Assembly (NCBI RefSeq): GCF_013004105.1
Contig: NZ_CP053085.1
Location: 868,001 to 932,000, forward strand
DNA: 64,000 nt
Direction: 5' to 3'
Source: Gemmatimonas groenlandica
Lineage (GTDB): Bacteria; Gemmatimonadota; Gemmatimonadetes; Gemmatimonadales; Gemmatimonadaceae
A model generated the notes under the pieces. It ran no database searches, was not told the DNA's origin, and worked only from the letters and a program-made list of their open reading frames with translations. Position 1 is the stretch's first letter, and each line of letters starts with the position of its first letter. The translations under genes were made by a program, and so were the position numbers. Positions 51,074 to 59,698 of the stretch are shown one piece after another.

Positions 51074-51892
51074 TTAGTTCGCGGGCGGCCACTTCCGCTT
51101 GATCAGCTTGTTGATGCCGGTGTTGATACCGTTCTTGGCCTTTTCCTTCGAGCTCTGTGCCGCCCGCTTCTTGATTTCGTCGGCGGTGATTTTCACGAAG
51201 GTGCTGTTGGGATACTTCGCGACCACCGGCGCGATCTTGAGTGTGGCGCCACCGTAGTCACCGGCATCGGCCATGCTCATCGCGTTGGAGAGTTTCACCA
51301 CCGCGTCGAGATCGTCCACGCGATTGGCTTCCTGTCGCGCATCGAGCCGCGCCTCGTCTTCCGGCGTGAGCGCAATGTCGAGATCCTTCACCAACTGCCG
51401 CGCCAGTTTCTTCTGCAGGTCGAAGAACTTCTCTTCCTTGCCGGTCACGTTGGCGGTCTTCACGATGGCGCCGGTTTCGACGCGGATGATGCGCGTGTCG
51501 ATGCGCATTTGCGGATCCACCGCGGCGATCGAGCCGATCACGATGTACTGCGCCCCTGAGAGACGTCCCACCTTGACGGCGGTCGTCGAGTCGAAATAGC
51601 GCGAACGCTGCTGATCGATCTCCTTCGTGACATCGGCCAGCCGCTCACGCTCCAACAGCTGAATGTCGTTCACCGCGGCGAGGTCGGTTGTCATCATGGC
51701 CGCCATGCCTTTACCGAGGTGATCGTAGTCCGACTTGCCGGTGTTGTTGTCGAACGTGAGCACGGCGACGGTCTTTCGGGCTGCTACCGCCGCTGGCGTG
51801 ATCGATGACGGTATCGATGACGTCGTGCCGGGAGCGAGAGACACAGGTGCCAGGCCGAAGGCCAATAGCAGGACGCGCAGGGCAGTAGGCAT
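51074..51892 (-). CDS. CsgG/FlgO-like secreted protein
   Basis: This 272-residue exported protein has a domain from ~40 that reads TVAVLTFDNNTGKSDYDHLG, then DIQLLERERLADVTKEIDQQ and GAQYIVIGSI. These are the hallmarks of CsgG/FlgO/LpoB-type domains. Such proteins form secretion pores or regulate envelope machines. The C-terminal ~80 residues are helical and Lys-rich. No curli genes are nearby. It converges with the hybrid kinase gene with a 20-bp gap. Confidence 0.82.
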   Translation of the reverse strand: MPTALRVLLLAFGLAPVSLAPGTTSSIPSSITPAAVAARKTVAVLTFDNNTGKSDYDHLGKGMAAMMTTDLAAVNDIQLLERERLADVTKEIDQQRSRYFDSTTAVKVGRLSGAQYIVIGSIAAVDPQMRIDTRIIRVETGAIVKTANVTGKEEKFFDLQKKLARQLVKDLDIALTPEDEARLDARQEANRVDDLDAVVKLSNAMSMADAGDYGGATLKIAPVVAKYPNSTFVKITADEIKKRAAQSSKEKAKNGINTGINKLIKRKWPPAN

Positions 51893-51984
51893 ATGAGAAA
51901 GGTGCGGTCGGCGGTCTGGATGTCAATTCGCCGGCGGCCGCTTTGACGGTGATCCGGTGTGACATTTGCACGTCGGGAGCAGCC

Positions 51985-54642
51985 TCAGCGGCGTCCCCCG
52001 AGCCGCACGGGCAACCAGTAACTGACTTTGACGGCCAGGAAGTTGTCACCGCTGGCGCGGGTGGTACGGAACAGATCACTTGCGCGGGCGGGGTCGCCGA
52101 ACGCCTCGGCGGTCCGTCGGTTCTGCTGCCAGACCAGGAAGAAGGTGCTGCCCGGCGTCCATTCCCATCGCATCACCATGTTGGAACGGAATGACAGAAT
52201 GTTGAAGTCGCGATTACCGATCGTGAACGACTGCGTGCCGTCGGTGATCGTGCGTGTGCCGACGGAGTCCGTGGTCATCGTCGTGCCATCGGTGCCGTAT
52301 TCCCGTAGTACACGACTGCGCGGCGCGGAGAGTTCGCCCACGCGCGAGAAATGTCCGCTGGCCACGAACGGCTCGGCGTACGCCTCGAGCGACAGGTTCG
52401 GCGAGAACGCGTAATTGGCGCGGAGCTTCGTGGAAATCGTGGTGCGGTCGATGAACGCGAATATGTAGCGCGTTGCGTACGTGCGGGTGCCGCCCGCGAT
52501 ACTCGTGACGTACTGGCGTGGGTCGACCCCCGACTGGAACGTGGGTTCGGCCGATACCGACACGCGCGGCGACGGCCGTAGCGTGAGTTGGGCGGCCGCG
52601 TCACGACGCCATGCGCCGAATTCGTCGGTGCCCCACGCGCCGTTCACGCGCCAGCCGGTGCGCGCGCCGGACTGATTGCTGAGACGGAGTTCCTGACGGA
52701 AACGCTTGGGGGTGCCCATGTACGGACCGCCGCGGGTGAGCGCGTCGTCGATGGTGGGCAGTTCGATCTGGTTGCGTACGTTGGCGCTCCAGAAATTCTT
52801 GAATGTGAGGTTGGTCGTCTGCGCCCACGTATTCAGCTGATGCGCGCCTTCGAAATTCCACGCGCCGCGGGTGTCGAAGCCCAATCGCCAGTTCTGCAGG
52901 ATGCGACCCGGTACGGTTTCGCGAATCTGAATGTCCGCGTTGTACTCGACGTCATCGGTGGACTGCAGGCGCCCGAGATCGTTGACCTCGTAGCCGGGCG
53001 ACTCGACTTTCACTTCGGCGCCCCACAGGATGTGCCGGCCGGCGTCTTTGTCGGCGCGGAGCTGCGCGGAGTATCCCGAGAGCGAGGTCTTGAGCGGATC
53101 ATACATCGCGTTGCGCCGATCGGGCCGTTGATAGAGGCGCGTGTTGGCGAGTTGCAGGCGGCGTATCGACGCTGTGTCGCCGGCGACGTGCGTGGCGGCC
53201 ACGAATCCGGTGATGGCGTACTTGCCTTGCTGAAAGCGGAGACGCCAATCGGCCCCCGCATAGTAGCTCTCCCGGGCCAGCAGCGACGCGAGCGACGGGG
53301 CATTGCTGAACTGCCGCTGCACTGTGGTGAAGGCAACACCAACGGTAGACGCCTGCTTGCCGATTTCCTGCTGGAGCCGCAGCACCCCGTAGGCGGCGCG
53401 CGGTTCGACCGCGACGGACCGGGTGAGACTCGAGTCGCTGATGTGCACGCGCGCCTGCTCGTCGCTGGTCACGGCGGCGACGGCGCCGATGGAGAGGCGA
53501 CTCGGCAGGCGGCCGGTAAGCTTGGCGGCACCGAGAATCGTGCTGGCGCGCGGGATATCTACGAAATCGCCGGACGCCGTGCCGCGCGGCGGTGCGCCGA
53601 TACGACGGGGATAGAAGTATCCCGACACGGGACCACGCACCATTTCACTGCCTTCGGTAAAGAAGGGGCGGCGTTCGTCGAAGAACGTTTCGAAGGCGGA
53701 GAGATTCACTTCAGCCGGATCGGCTTCGACTTGACCGAAGTCGGGATTCACCGTGGCATCGAGGGTGAGACTGGAGCCGACGGCCATCTTAGCGTCGAGT
53801 CCCATGCGACCGGCGAAGGGGCGGTCGAGCGGATTGTTCGCCACCGAGGTCGCGCGTCGGGTCGCGTCACCAGCCACGTACGGTACCAGCTCCACGGGGC
53901 GCGTGGTGGTAAGATCGTCGAGCCCCTCGAGGGTGCCGAAACGGGAAATGAACCCCGTTTCGCGCGGCGAGATCATGGCCCACTGAACGACTTCATTCTT
54001 GTCGGGCATCCACCGTTCGAGCTGCAGGCCCCAGCGCTGTTTCGCGACTTTCGGAAAGCGTAGCTGCGAGAGCGGAATACGCATCTCGGCCGTCCATCCG
54101 GTCGCGTCCTCGTGTGCGGCGGCGCTCCAGACGGGATCGAACTGACTCTCGCGTCCGTCGCCGTCCGCGTCGCGGGTATGGCGATAGTCGGAGCGCACGC
54201 CAGCCACCGACACACTGAAGCCCACGCCGGTGCGTCGGTCCATCTGCGGATCGAAGGTGATCGTGAAGCGTTCGGCGGTGCCCGCTCCGTCGCGGCGTGT
54301 CACGGCGCGTTCGATGTCGCGCGGATTCACCCGTCGCATACGGGCGCCCACGTAGATGGCGTCGTCGTCGTAGGCGAGATACACCTGCGTGCCTTCGGTG
54401 GCGGGCTGTCCCTCGAGCGGCTGGCGCTGCACGAAGTCTTCGACGGCGGGGATGGGGGTCCACGCGGCATCGTCGAGCCGGCCGTCGATCTTGGGCGCGC
54501 GTGATACGCGGACGGCGCGGGCGACCTTGGGCGACGGCTGGGCCGCGAGCCGACGAGGGCTGGTGGCGCTCACGCCGATGATGACAGCGACGAGCGCGAA
54601 GCGACGGGGCAGGGACAGCAGACGTGGAGCGAAACGGGGCAC
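51985..54642 (-). CDS. DUF5916 protein: CBM9-like domain plus outer-membrane beta-barrel
   Basis: This ~885-residue outer-membrane protein has a signal segment ending RRLAAQPS. A CBM9-like domain follows (PKIDGRLDDAAWTPIP, YLAYDDDAIYVGARM, GVGFSVSVAGVRSDY), then the DUF5916 barrel with TLDATVNPDFGQVEADPAEVNL and FFTEGSEM. Only a GTG at 54642 gives a sensible signal peptide; an ATG at 54735 would add ~30 unlikely residues. The family is common in Bacteroidota and Gemmatimonadota and has no known substrate; binding of a glycan or glycolipid is plausible. Confidence 0.85.
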   Translation of the reverse strand: MPRFAPRLLSLPRRFALVAVIIGVSATSPRRLAAQPSPKVARAVRVSRAPKIDGRLDDAAWTPIPAVEDFVQRQPLEGQPATEGTQVYLAYDDDAIYVGARMRRVNPRDIERAVTRRDGAGTAERFTITFDPQMDRRTGVGFSVSVAGVRSDYRHTRDADGDGRESQFDPVWSAAAHEDATGWTAEMRIPLSQLRFPKVAKQRWGLQLERWMPDKNEVVQWAMISPRETGFISRFGTLEGLDDLTTTRPVELVPYVAGDATRRATSVANNPLDRPFAGRMGLDAKMAVGSSLTLDATVNPDFGQVEADPAEVNLSAFETFFDERRPFFTEGSEMVRGPVSGYFYPRRIGAPPRGTASGDFVDIPRASTILGAAKLTGRLPSRLSIGAVAAVTSDEQARVHISDSSLTRSVAVEPRAAYGVLRLQQEIGKQASTVGVAFTTVQRQFSNAPSLASLLARESYYAGADWRLRFQQGKYAITGFVAATHVAGDTASIRRLQLANTRLYQRPDRRNAMYDPLKTSLSGYSAQLRADKDAGRHILWGAEVKVESPGYEVNDLGRLQSTDDVEYNADIQIRETVPGRILQNWRLGFDTRGAWNFEGAHQLNTWAQTTNLTFKNFWSANVRNQIELPTIDDALTRGGPYMGTPKRFRQELRLSNQSGARTGWRVNGAWGTDEFGAWRRDAAAQLTLRPSPRVSVSAEPTFQSGVDPRQYVTSIAGGTRTYATRYIFAFIDRTTISTKLRANYAFSPNLSLEAYAEPFVASGHFSRVGELSAPRSRVLREYGTDGTTMTTDSVGTRTITDGTQSFTIGNRDFNILSFRSNMVMRWEWTPGSTFFLVWQQNRRTAEAFGDPARASDLFRTTRASGDNFLAVKVSYWLPVRLGGRR

Positions 54643-54796
54643 ACGGTACTCAGCAAAGGCGGGCGGAGGCGGTCGAGAAGGGTACGCAGCCGGGGGGCGC
54701 CTCGTTCGACACCGTGGAATCTGGCGGGGAACCACTGGTATGGAACGGCCGAGGGGATTACGTTCTTCAGTCTGTCCGCGGGATGGTTGACCGCGA

Positions 54797-54870
54797 CGGG
54801 ATGTGGCGCAGCCCGGTAGCGCACCTGAATGGGGTTCAGGGGGTCGCAGGTTCGAATCCTGTCATCCCGA
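54797..54870 (+). tRNA. tRNA-Pro (GGG)
   Basis: Acceptor CGGGATG/CATCCCG; anticodon stem CCTGA/TCAGG with loop ATGGGGT; discriminator A; first base C as usual for proline. The 3' CCA is not encoded. Confidence 0.96.
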
Positions 54871-54899
54871 CTGCATAACAGTCGATTTTACAAGCACTT

Positions 54900-54926
54900 A
54901 GCCTCGGCCTCGCGCCGGGGCTTTTT
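54900..54926 (+). terminator. Rho-independent terminator after tRNA-Pro
   Basis: AGCCTCGGC pairs with GCCGGGGCT (one T-G pair) around CTCGC and is followed by TTTT. It sits between tRNA-Pro and the convergent gene ending at 54935. Confidence 0.85.
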
Positions 54927-54934
54927 GCGTTCGA

Positions 54935-55528
54935 TCAAAGATAGGAATCGGCGAGACCAAGCCAGCCACTCGATGCGTCGAGGGCCCAGTCACCGGTGTT
55001 GTCACCCAGAACGGCAATCATTGACAGCGCGGCAAGTGTGGTCAACGGGTGCGTCTCGGCCGCGCGCACGACTACGGCGACGGTGTCGGGCAACAAGGCC
55101 ACGCTCCCTACCACCGAGCGACGCTCGACGTGGTCTCGGGGATGCCACGGCGACACCCCGTCGACCAAATACTGAGGATGCCGCGCCTGTGCCCATCGCA
55201 GAAGGAATTCGGTGTCGTCCAGCGCTTCGGCATGCTCGATCTCGGTGATACCGGCGAGCTCGCCGAATTGACGCCGGTTTCGCCACCACTCCTCGAGTTC
55301 CGAGGGGACCTCGCCCAATTCCATTTCCGTCGCGCCAAACGGAGGTTCTCGGCCGAGCTCGATACGCTTCATCGCGAGGTATCGCGACTTGAGCGTCACG
55401 AGCGAGCCCGCGTCGGTCAGTGCGATCAATCGGGGCCAGTCTTGCTTCTCAAATGCGTCCAGGGCAGCCGCCACCACCGCCTCGGCCCGTGGAACACGAT
55501 CTCCGATATCTGGTCTTGATTCAGACAT
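54935..55528 (-). CDS. Hypothetical cytoplasmic protein
   Basis: This 197-residue protein has no signal or membrane helix. It begins with a helix (AVVAAALDAFEKQDWPRLIALT) like that of NTF2-like folds, has a Trp/Arg-rich middle (EEWWRNRRQFGELAG) and ends with strands (DTVAVVVRAAETHP). Start at 55528 is fixed by GGGAGGG five nt upstream. No family is recognised. It could be an NTF2-like small-molecule or immunity-type protein, but nothing in the context supports a role. Confidence 0.65.
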   Translation of the reverse strand: MSESRPDIGDRVPRAEAVVAAALDAFEKQDWPRLIALTDAGSLVTLKSRYLAMKRIELGREPPFGATEMELGEVPSELEEWWRNRRQFGELAGITEIEHAEALDDTEFLLRWAQARHPQYLVDGVSPWHPRDHVERRSVVGSVALLPDTVAVVVRAAETHPLTTLAALSMIAVLGDNTGDWALDASSGWLGLADSYL

Positions 55529-55931
55529 GCATTCCCTCCCAGAGGTGGCACACCAAGCGGCATACGAGTCGCTTCCAACGGAGAAAGTGCATCGTCCGCG
55601 CCGACGCGGCCATCGTCCGGCTTCCGCACCGCTTCGCATGACCGGCGCATGACCACCTCAACGTGAGTCCCACGCATCGGCCGCAGGTCGTCGAGCGTCC
55701 CCACGCCTTGCGGAACTTCGGCACCAACACCGAGTCTCCAGCGCGGCGCAAGTGGCAACAATTGCGATACCCAAGGCTGTGTTTCTTCCACTGCAACCAC
55801 TGGATTTCACGGAGTCCACAACGCCATTGTTCGGCTGTTATTCGTGGAGCCGCTCTACGTTCCGCGGCACTTCGAGTTGAATTCCAATGCACTGCCGACG
55901 ACGTGAAGCGTCCACCCAACCGGAGGGGAAT
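55529..55931. other. 403-bp stretch without supportable gene
   Basis: Open frames exist on both strands but have no ribosome sites, no recognisable motifs and composition rich in Arg/Cys/Trp, typical of out-of-frame translation. Base composition is lower in GC than the neighbouring genes. A GTTGAAT...ACCCAAC pair near 55876-55920 is in the wrong order for an integron attC site. Confidence 0.5.
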
Positions 55932-56417
55932 GTGAAAGCGCGAAACTGGCACGATTGTTCTCAACACGAGCTCGCGCCAATCGGTGCCGCTGGCGATCGG
56001 CCTCCGGCAATCGTGCGCAGTCTGCGTGCGCTCGCCCCAATTGCGCTCGCGCTAAGCCTGCTGGCCTGTGACGACGATGCCGGCGGCTGCGGTGGTGGAA
56101 CCTGTCCCTTCAGCTCCGTCGCGTTCGCGACCATCGAAGGAACAGTGTTGCGCGCGAATGGTCAGCCGTATGTCGTCGCGCCATCGGCGGGTCTGACCGT
56201 GAGCTGTGCTGGATTTTCGACGACCGGCGTGGGCACGAATGCGCAGGGCCGCTTCACCGTGAAGATTGATTTGCCATTTCCGCCGCCGGGCGCGCAGGTG
56301 CAGTGCGCGTTCGGCGCGGCGGGCCAGACGTTTGGTGGCGCGCGAGCGTCGGTGGCATTTGGCACGCAGGCTGCGGATCGACCGGTGACGGCGGTGTTGT
56401 TGCAGGAGGGCGCGTGA
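55932..56417 (+). CDS. Small lipoprotein with beta-sandwich-like domain (1 of 3)
   Basis: This 161-residue predicted lipoprotein starts at GTG 55932, five nt after GGAGG. Hydrophobic LAPIALALSLLAC gives the lipidated Cys; an Asp/Gly/Cys-rich patch (DDDAGGCGGGTC) follows. The mature domain resembles an Ig/CarboxypepD_reg fold (ATIEGTVLRANGQPYVV, GVGTNAQGRFTVKIDLPF). Its stop overlaps the GTG of the next lipoprotein gene. Function unknown; probably a surface-exposed module. Confidence 0.7.
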   Translation: MKARNWHDCSQHELAPIGAAGDRPPAIVRSLRALAPIALALSLLACDDDAGGCGGGTCPFSSVAFATIEGTVLRANGQPYVVAPSAGLTVSCAGFSTTGVGTNAQGRFTVKIDLPFPPPGAQVQCAFGAAGQTFGGARASVAFGTQAADRPVTAVLLQEGA

Positions 56418-56773
56418 AGGCCGCGGCCGGCCTCGCGCTGCTGATGGGCGGCTGTGATATGGCGAACTGTGTGGCCATGCCGTGTCCGTTGCCGATCGCG
56501 GTAGAAGGCGTGGTCACGAATGCCGCCGGCGGCCCGCTTCCGGGACTCTTCGTCGACGTGGTCGCGCCGTTTACGACGCGCGTGTCGTGCGATGCCACGA
56601 CCGGGCGCTGCGTCGTGCCTGGCAATGCGGGCAACTACACGCTGCGATTTGGTGCCACGGGCTATCAGACTGTTGAGCGTAGCGTGAGTGTCGCGCGCGT
56701 TCGAGCCACGACGGATTGCGGCTGTGACGCCGCGACGACGCAGCAGGTTTCACTGACACTGGTTCCACTCTAA
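56414..56773 (+). CDS. Small Cys-rich lipoprotein (2 of 3)
   Basis: This 119-residue protein is translated from a GTG that overlaps the previous stop (GTGA). Lipobox-like LMGGC is followed by a domain like its neighbour (IAVEGVVTNAAGGPLPGLFVD, NYTLRFGATGYQTVERS). Several Cys (CVAMPC, CDATTGRC, CGCD) could form disulfides. The two proteins look like diverged duplicates of one carboxypeptidase-regulatory-like domain. Confidence 0.68.
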   Translation: MKAAAGLALLMGGCDMANCVAMPCPLPIAVEGVVTNAAGGPLPGLFVDVVAPFTTRVSCDATTGRCVVPGNAGNYTLRFGATGYQTVERSVSVARVRATTDCGCDAATTQQVSLTLVPL

Positions 56774-56801
56774 CGCCGCCGTCTTCCAACCGGAGCGTCT
56801 T

Positions 56802-57230
56802 GTGAACATTCGTGTATTTCTTCGCGCACTCGCGATCGCTGCGGTCTGCGCCGGTTGTCGTGCACACGGTGCGACGGCGCCGAATGCCGGAGAGGTCAGT
56901 CTAGTGGTGCGATCGGTCAGCGGTCCGACCTCCGCGACCAGTCTCCAACTCGAGATCATCAATGCGAGTGAGGCCAGCCTCGGGTACAATCTCTGTGCCA
57001 ATGGCCGCCTCGATCGACTCCGCGCCGGACAATGGGACGTGGTCGATATGAGTGGGAGGGCGTGCACGCTTGAGCTCAGGGTGCTTGCCGGCAATGCAAA
57101 AACGGAAGAGGGATACCGTTTGCCGTCAACGACTGAAGCCGGGACGTATCGCCTCGTGGTCGGGTTTTCGGTTGAGAGCGCTGGCGGCGGCCGCGTCACC
57201 GCGTCGACGGATCCGTTTGTCGTGCCGTAG
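56802..57230 (+). CDS. Small lipoprotein (3 of 3)
   Basis: This 142-residue protein starts at GTG 56802 with GGAG six nt upstream. Signal ends in VCAGC. The mature part is a single Ig-like beta-sandwich (SLQLEIINASEASLGYNLC, GQWDVVDMSG, GTYRLVVGFSVES), reminiscent of extracellular inhibitor-like domains. It follows two other lipoprotein genes on the same strand, 28 bp after the second. Confidence 0.68.
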   Translation: MNIRVFLRALAIAAVCAGCRAHGATAPNAGEVSLVVRSVSGPTSATSLQLEIINASEASLGYNLCANGRLDRLRAGQWDVVDMSGRACTLELRVLAGNAKTEEGYRLPSTTEAGTYRLVVGFSVESAGGGRVTASTDPFVVP

Positions 57231-57247
57231 CGGCTGACCGGATTCTA

Positions 57248-58540
57248 CTATCGCTGCACAACGCGCCGCTGCCGCTCGTCGACGCCCACGACCACGCCAA
57301 GCTGCTTCCCCTCGATCCAACACCACGGCGCCGTTTCGTATCCGACGTGTTCGTCGGGATCGCACGTCTCCGTCGAGCGCAGCCAGCGATAGAGCTTGCT
57401 CACGGCGTCCGACGCGGCACGGTTGCCGTTGACCGCGACCGCCGACGTCGCGGGACCGGTGATGGTCTCGAGGTTTGACGACCCGCGCTCCGCCACACGC
57501 GTGCGGGACAGGTCTCGATAGAACACAAATGAGACGCGCAGGGAGTCGCCTTTGGCCCGCGACAGCAGGGGTTGAATAGCCAGAGCTGCCTGCGTGGTAC
57601 GTAGGAGCTCGGCGATCTGCATAGTCGTAGTGGTCGGCATGTTCGTAGCGCGCAGCTCCCGGTCGAGGCGCACGGTGATCGACTCCGGTACGGTCTGGAA
57701 GAGCGTCTGCCGCTCCACGGTGTAGATCCACCACGACATGTGCCGTAATACCGAGTCGTACGCCGGCTGTCCGGTCACGTTGCGCGGTGGAAGCACGACC
57801 ACGCGCCCGAGGTGTGCGGTGTCGATCGACGCGATGCGAGCCTCAAGTCGCGCGCGGCGGCTCTGCTCGGCGAGTTCGTGAAGAGTTTCCGGTCGTGGCC
57901 GTGCCGGCGAGCGCGCCAGCAGCGCTGCGGCCAGCGCCAGGATGGCCATTCCGATCACCCCGCCGACCACCGCGCGCGGCGCGTCGAGCATGCCGCGCGC
58001 ACGTCGCCGCGGCGTAACCGTCGCTGGGAAGTCGAGCGGCTCGGCCGGCGAGGAGGCCGGCATCGAGGCCGGCGACGAGCGAGGTCGCGCATTGGCGCGC
58101 GCCCGGATCATGTCGCCGTGCATTGCCGCGATCCGTTCGCGCACGCGCTCCGCCCAGTGCTCGAACTCGACGGCTCCAGCGAATGCGACGCCATCGAGAA
58201 ACGGGCCTCGGTAGCAAGCGAGCGCCGCAGCGTGATCGCCGGCCTCGCCCGCGCGGAGAAAATCGCGCACGTCCGAGGCGATCACATCGGCATTGATCGT
58301 CAGTTGGCTGGTACCGAGTACCACATCGGCGCCACACTCCCGTCGTAGCGCGTACAGCGTCTGGGCCAGCGTGCGACGCGCGCGTTCAGGCGACACGTCC
58401 GGCCAGAGCAGGGCGGCGAGCGCTTCGCGATTGACCGCGCGCTCGGTCTCCGGGTCGGCCTCTACGGCCAGATAGGCGAGCACCGCGAGTGGCTTGCGAC
58501 GGGCCTCGCCAAGTCGGTGGTCGTCCGCGTGCAGCGCCAA
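57248..58540 (-). CDS. SARP/BTAD-like transcriptional regulator with membrane anchor
   Basis: This is a ~430-residue protein. The N-terminal part has a winged-helix DNA-binding region (RKPLAVLAYLAVEAD, REALAALLWPDVSPERARRTLAQTLYALR) and the start of a BTAD-like domain. One transmembrane helix (~190-210) follows, then a periplasmic TolB-N/FlgO-like domain (RVVVLPPRNVTGQPAYDSV). A membrane-bound one-component regulator is implied. The listed TTG start is uncertain: the DNA-binding domain continues ~10 codons upstream (FTLQALGDL) without any ATG or GTG before an in-frame stop at about 58596-58598. Confidence 0.72.
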   Translation of the reverse strand: MALHADDHRLGEARRKPLAVLAYLAVEADPETERAVNREALAALLWPDVSPERARRTLAQTLYALRRECGADVVLGTSQLTINADVIASDVRDFLRAGEAGDHAAALACYRGPFLDGVAFAGAVEFEHWAERVRERIAAMHGDMIRARANARPRSSPASMPASSPAEPLDFPATVTPRRRARGMLDAPRAVVGGVIGMAILALAAALLARSPARPRPETLHELAEQSRRARLEARIASIDTAHLGRVVVLPPRNVTGQPAYDSVLRHMSWWIYTVERQTLFQTVPESITVRLDRELRATNMPTTTTMQIAELLRTTQAALAIQPLLSRAKGDSLRVSFVFYRDLSRTRVAERGSSNLETITGPATSAVAVNGNRAASDAVSKLYRWLRSTETCDPDEHVGYETAPWCWIEGKQLGVVVGVDERQRRVVQR

Positions 58541-58733
58541 ATCGCCGAGCGCCTGCAGCGTAAAGCGAGGGAGCGGGTGCGGTGCGTTCCTTGTTCGCTA
58601 AAAGCTGGAACGGGGTGGTTCGCGTAGGCCTTGCCGACAGCGTTCACGATGCCGCTTCGCGGTCAAATGCCACTCACGACCGCGTCAAATCCGCATTCCC
58701 GACGATCAAACCATGTAACAATACGCGCCGATC

Positions 58734-59030
58734 TTACCGCCGGCTGATCGCTCCGATCCACCGGCTCGCATTCCCGCGCCCGTCCACCCACGACACAATC
58801 AGCCGGCACTCGGTCGGTCCCGGTGACTGCGCGATGTCGAGGCACACTTCCTTGCCCGGTCCCAGCACGCGCGGGCGCGTGCCCTCCAGCCAATCGGTCC
58901 GGTCTTCCTTCTCGGCCATTAACTGAATGCCGAGCTCCAGCGCGACCTCGTCGCCGACGTTGCGGATCGTGACCTGGCGAGTACGGCCACGTCCGTGGGG
59001 CACTGCGGTAAGAATGGCCGAACGCTGCAT
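58734..59030 (-). CDS. Hypothetical 98-residue protein
   Basis: A 98-residue frame from ATG 59030 with GGAGC just upstream. It is beta-rich (RQVTIRNVGDEVALELGIQ, VCLDIAQSPGPTECRLIVSW), resembling a small Ig-like fold, and has no signal peptide. It stands alone between the SARP-like and DUF1269 genes. Function unknown. Confidence 0.55.
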   Translation of the reverse strand: MQRSAILTAVPHGRGRTRQVTIRNVGDEVALELGIQLMAEKEDRTDWLEGTRPRVLGPGKEVCLDIAQSPGPTECRLIVSWVDGRGNASRWIGAISRR

Positions 59031-59109
59031 GCTGCTCCGAAAACTGGGTGAATCGAAGCCTACTCGGCGGCCGCCGTTGCGGACAAGACCGCCGAGTGGG
59101 CTAAGCGAT

Positions 59110-59577
59110 TCAGGACGAGAGCCCGGCGATGGCCGCCGTCAGATCGCTTTCCGTGCTGGTGCCAATCACGGTCCCGCCGCCCTGCGTGAGCACGTCGGTG
59201 GCCCGCGCGATGTCCGTGTCCGCGACCAACAGCACGAGCATCGAGCTGTCGGGCGCGAGTCCCTCGCCCATCTGCTTGAGCAGGGCGTCCGGGAACCCGC
59301 GGTCAATGAAGTACGCCGCCAGCGCGCCACCGGCGGCCAGCGTGATCGTACCGACGCCGGGTAACAAGAGACCCGCGATCGCGCCCACGAGCGCGCTCTT
59401 TCCCATTCCCCAATCCTGCGACTCCGTAAACTCGACCTCGCCGCTCTCGTTACGGGTGACGACGGCGGTATTGCCGAGTCCGACGGCGGCGCCCTTCAAC
59501 CGATCGAGGGTGCTCTCAGCGCCCTTGGGAGTGGCAAAGCTGGCAATGACAATACGACGGGCGACTGCTTCGGCCAT
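59110..59577 (-). CDS. DUF1269-family protein
   Basis: This 155-residue protein has the DUF1269 features: N-terminal strand-helix (RRIVIASFATPKGAESTLDRL), a central hydrophobic Gly/Ala hairpin (SALVGAIAGLLLPGVGTITLAAGGALAAY) and a C-terminal ferredoxin-like part (SSMLVLLVADTDIARATDVL). ATG 59577 has AGGAG six nt upstream. These proteins are often stress-induced and membrane-associated, without a defined reaction. Confidence 0.82.
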   Translation of the reverse strand: MAEAVARRIVIASFATPKGAESTLDRLKGAAVGLGNTAVVTRNESGEVEFTESQDWGMGKSALVGAIAGLLLPGVGTITLAAGGALAAYFIDRGFPDALLKQMGEGLAPDSSMLVLLVADTDIARATDVLTQGGGTVIGTSTESDLTAAIAGLSS

Positions 59578-59698
59578 ACGGAACTCCTGCGCGCGAGTGA
59601 AAGGGGGCGTCGTCTGATGCGACGACGCTTGAGGCGTCGTACCCCGCAAATGCCCTGCCGACTCGCCATCACGCGCCTTCCGGCCGATACTCGCCATA

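Noticed and set aside
55876-55920. GTTGAAT and ACCCAAC as a possible integron attC site
   Set aside because: Order is reversed relative to attC (which runs RYYYAAC...GTTRRRY) and no integrase is present.
55426-55967. Minus-strand frames in the gene-poor stretch
   Set aside because: No ribosome sites, high Cys/Trp/Arg content and no motifs; not supportable as genes.
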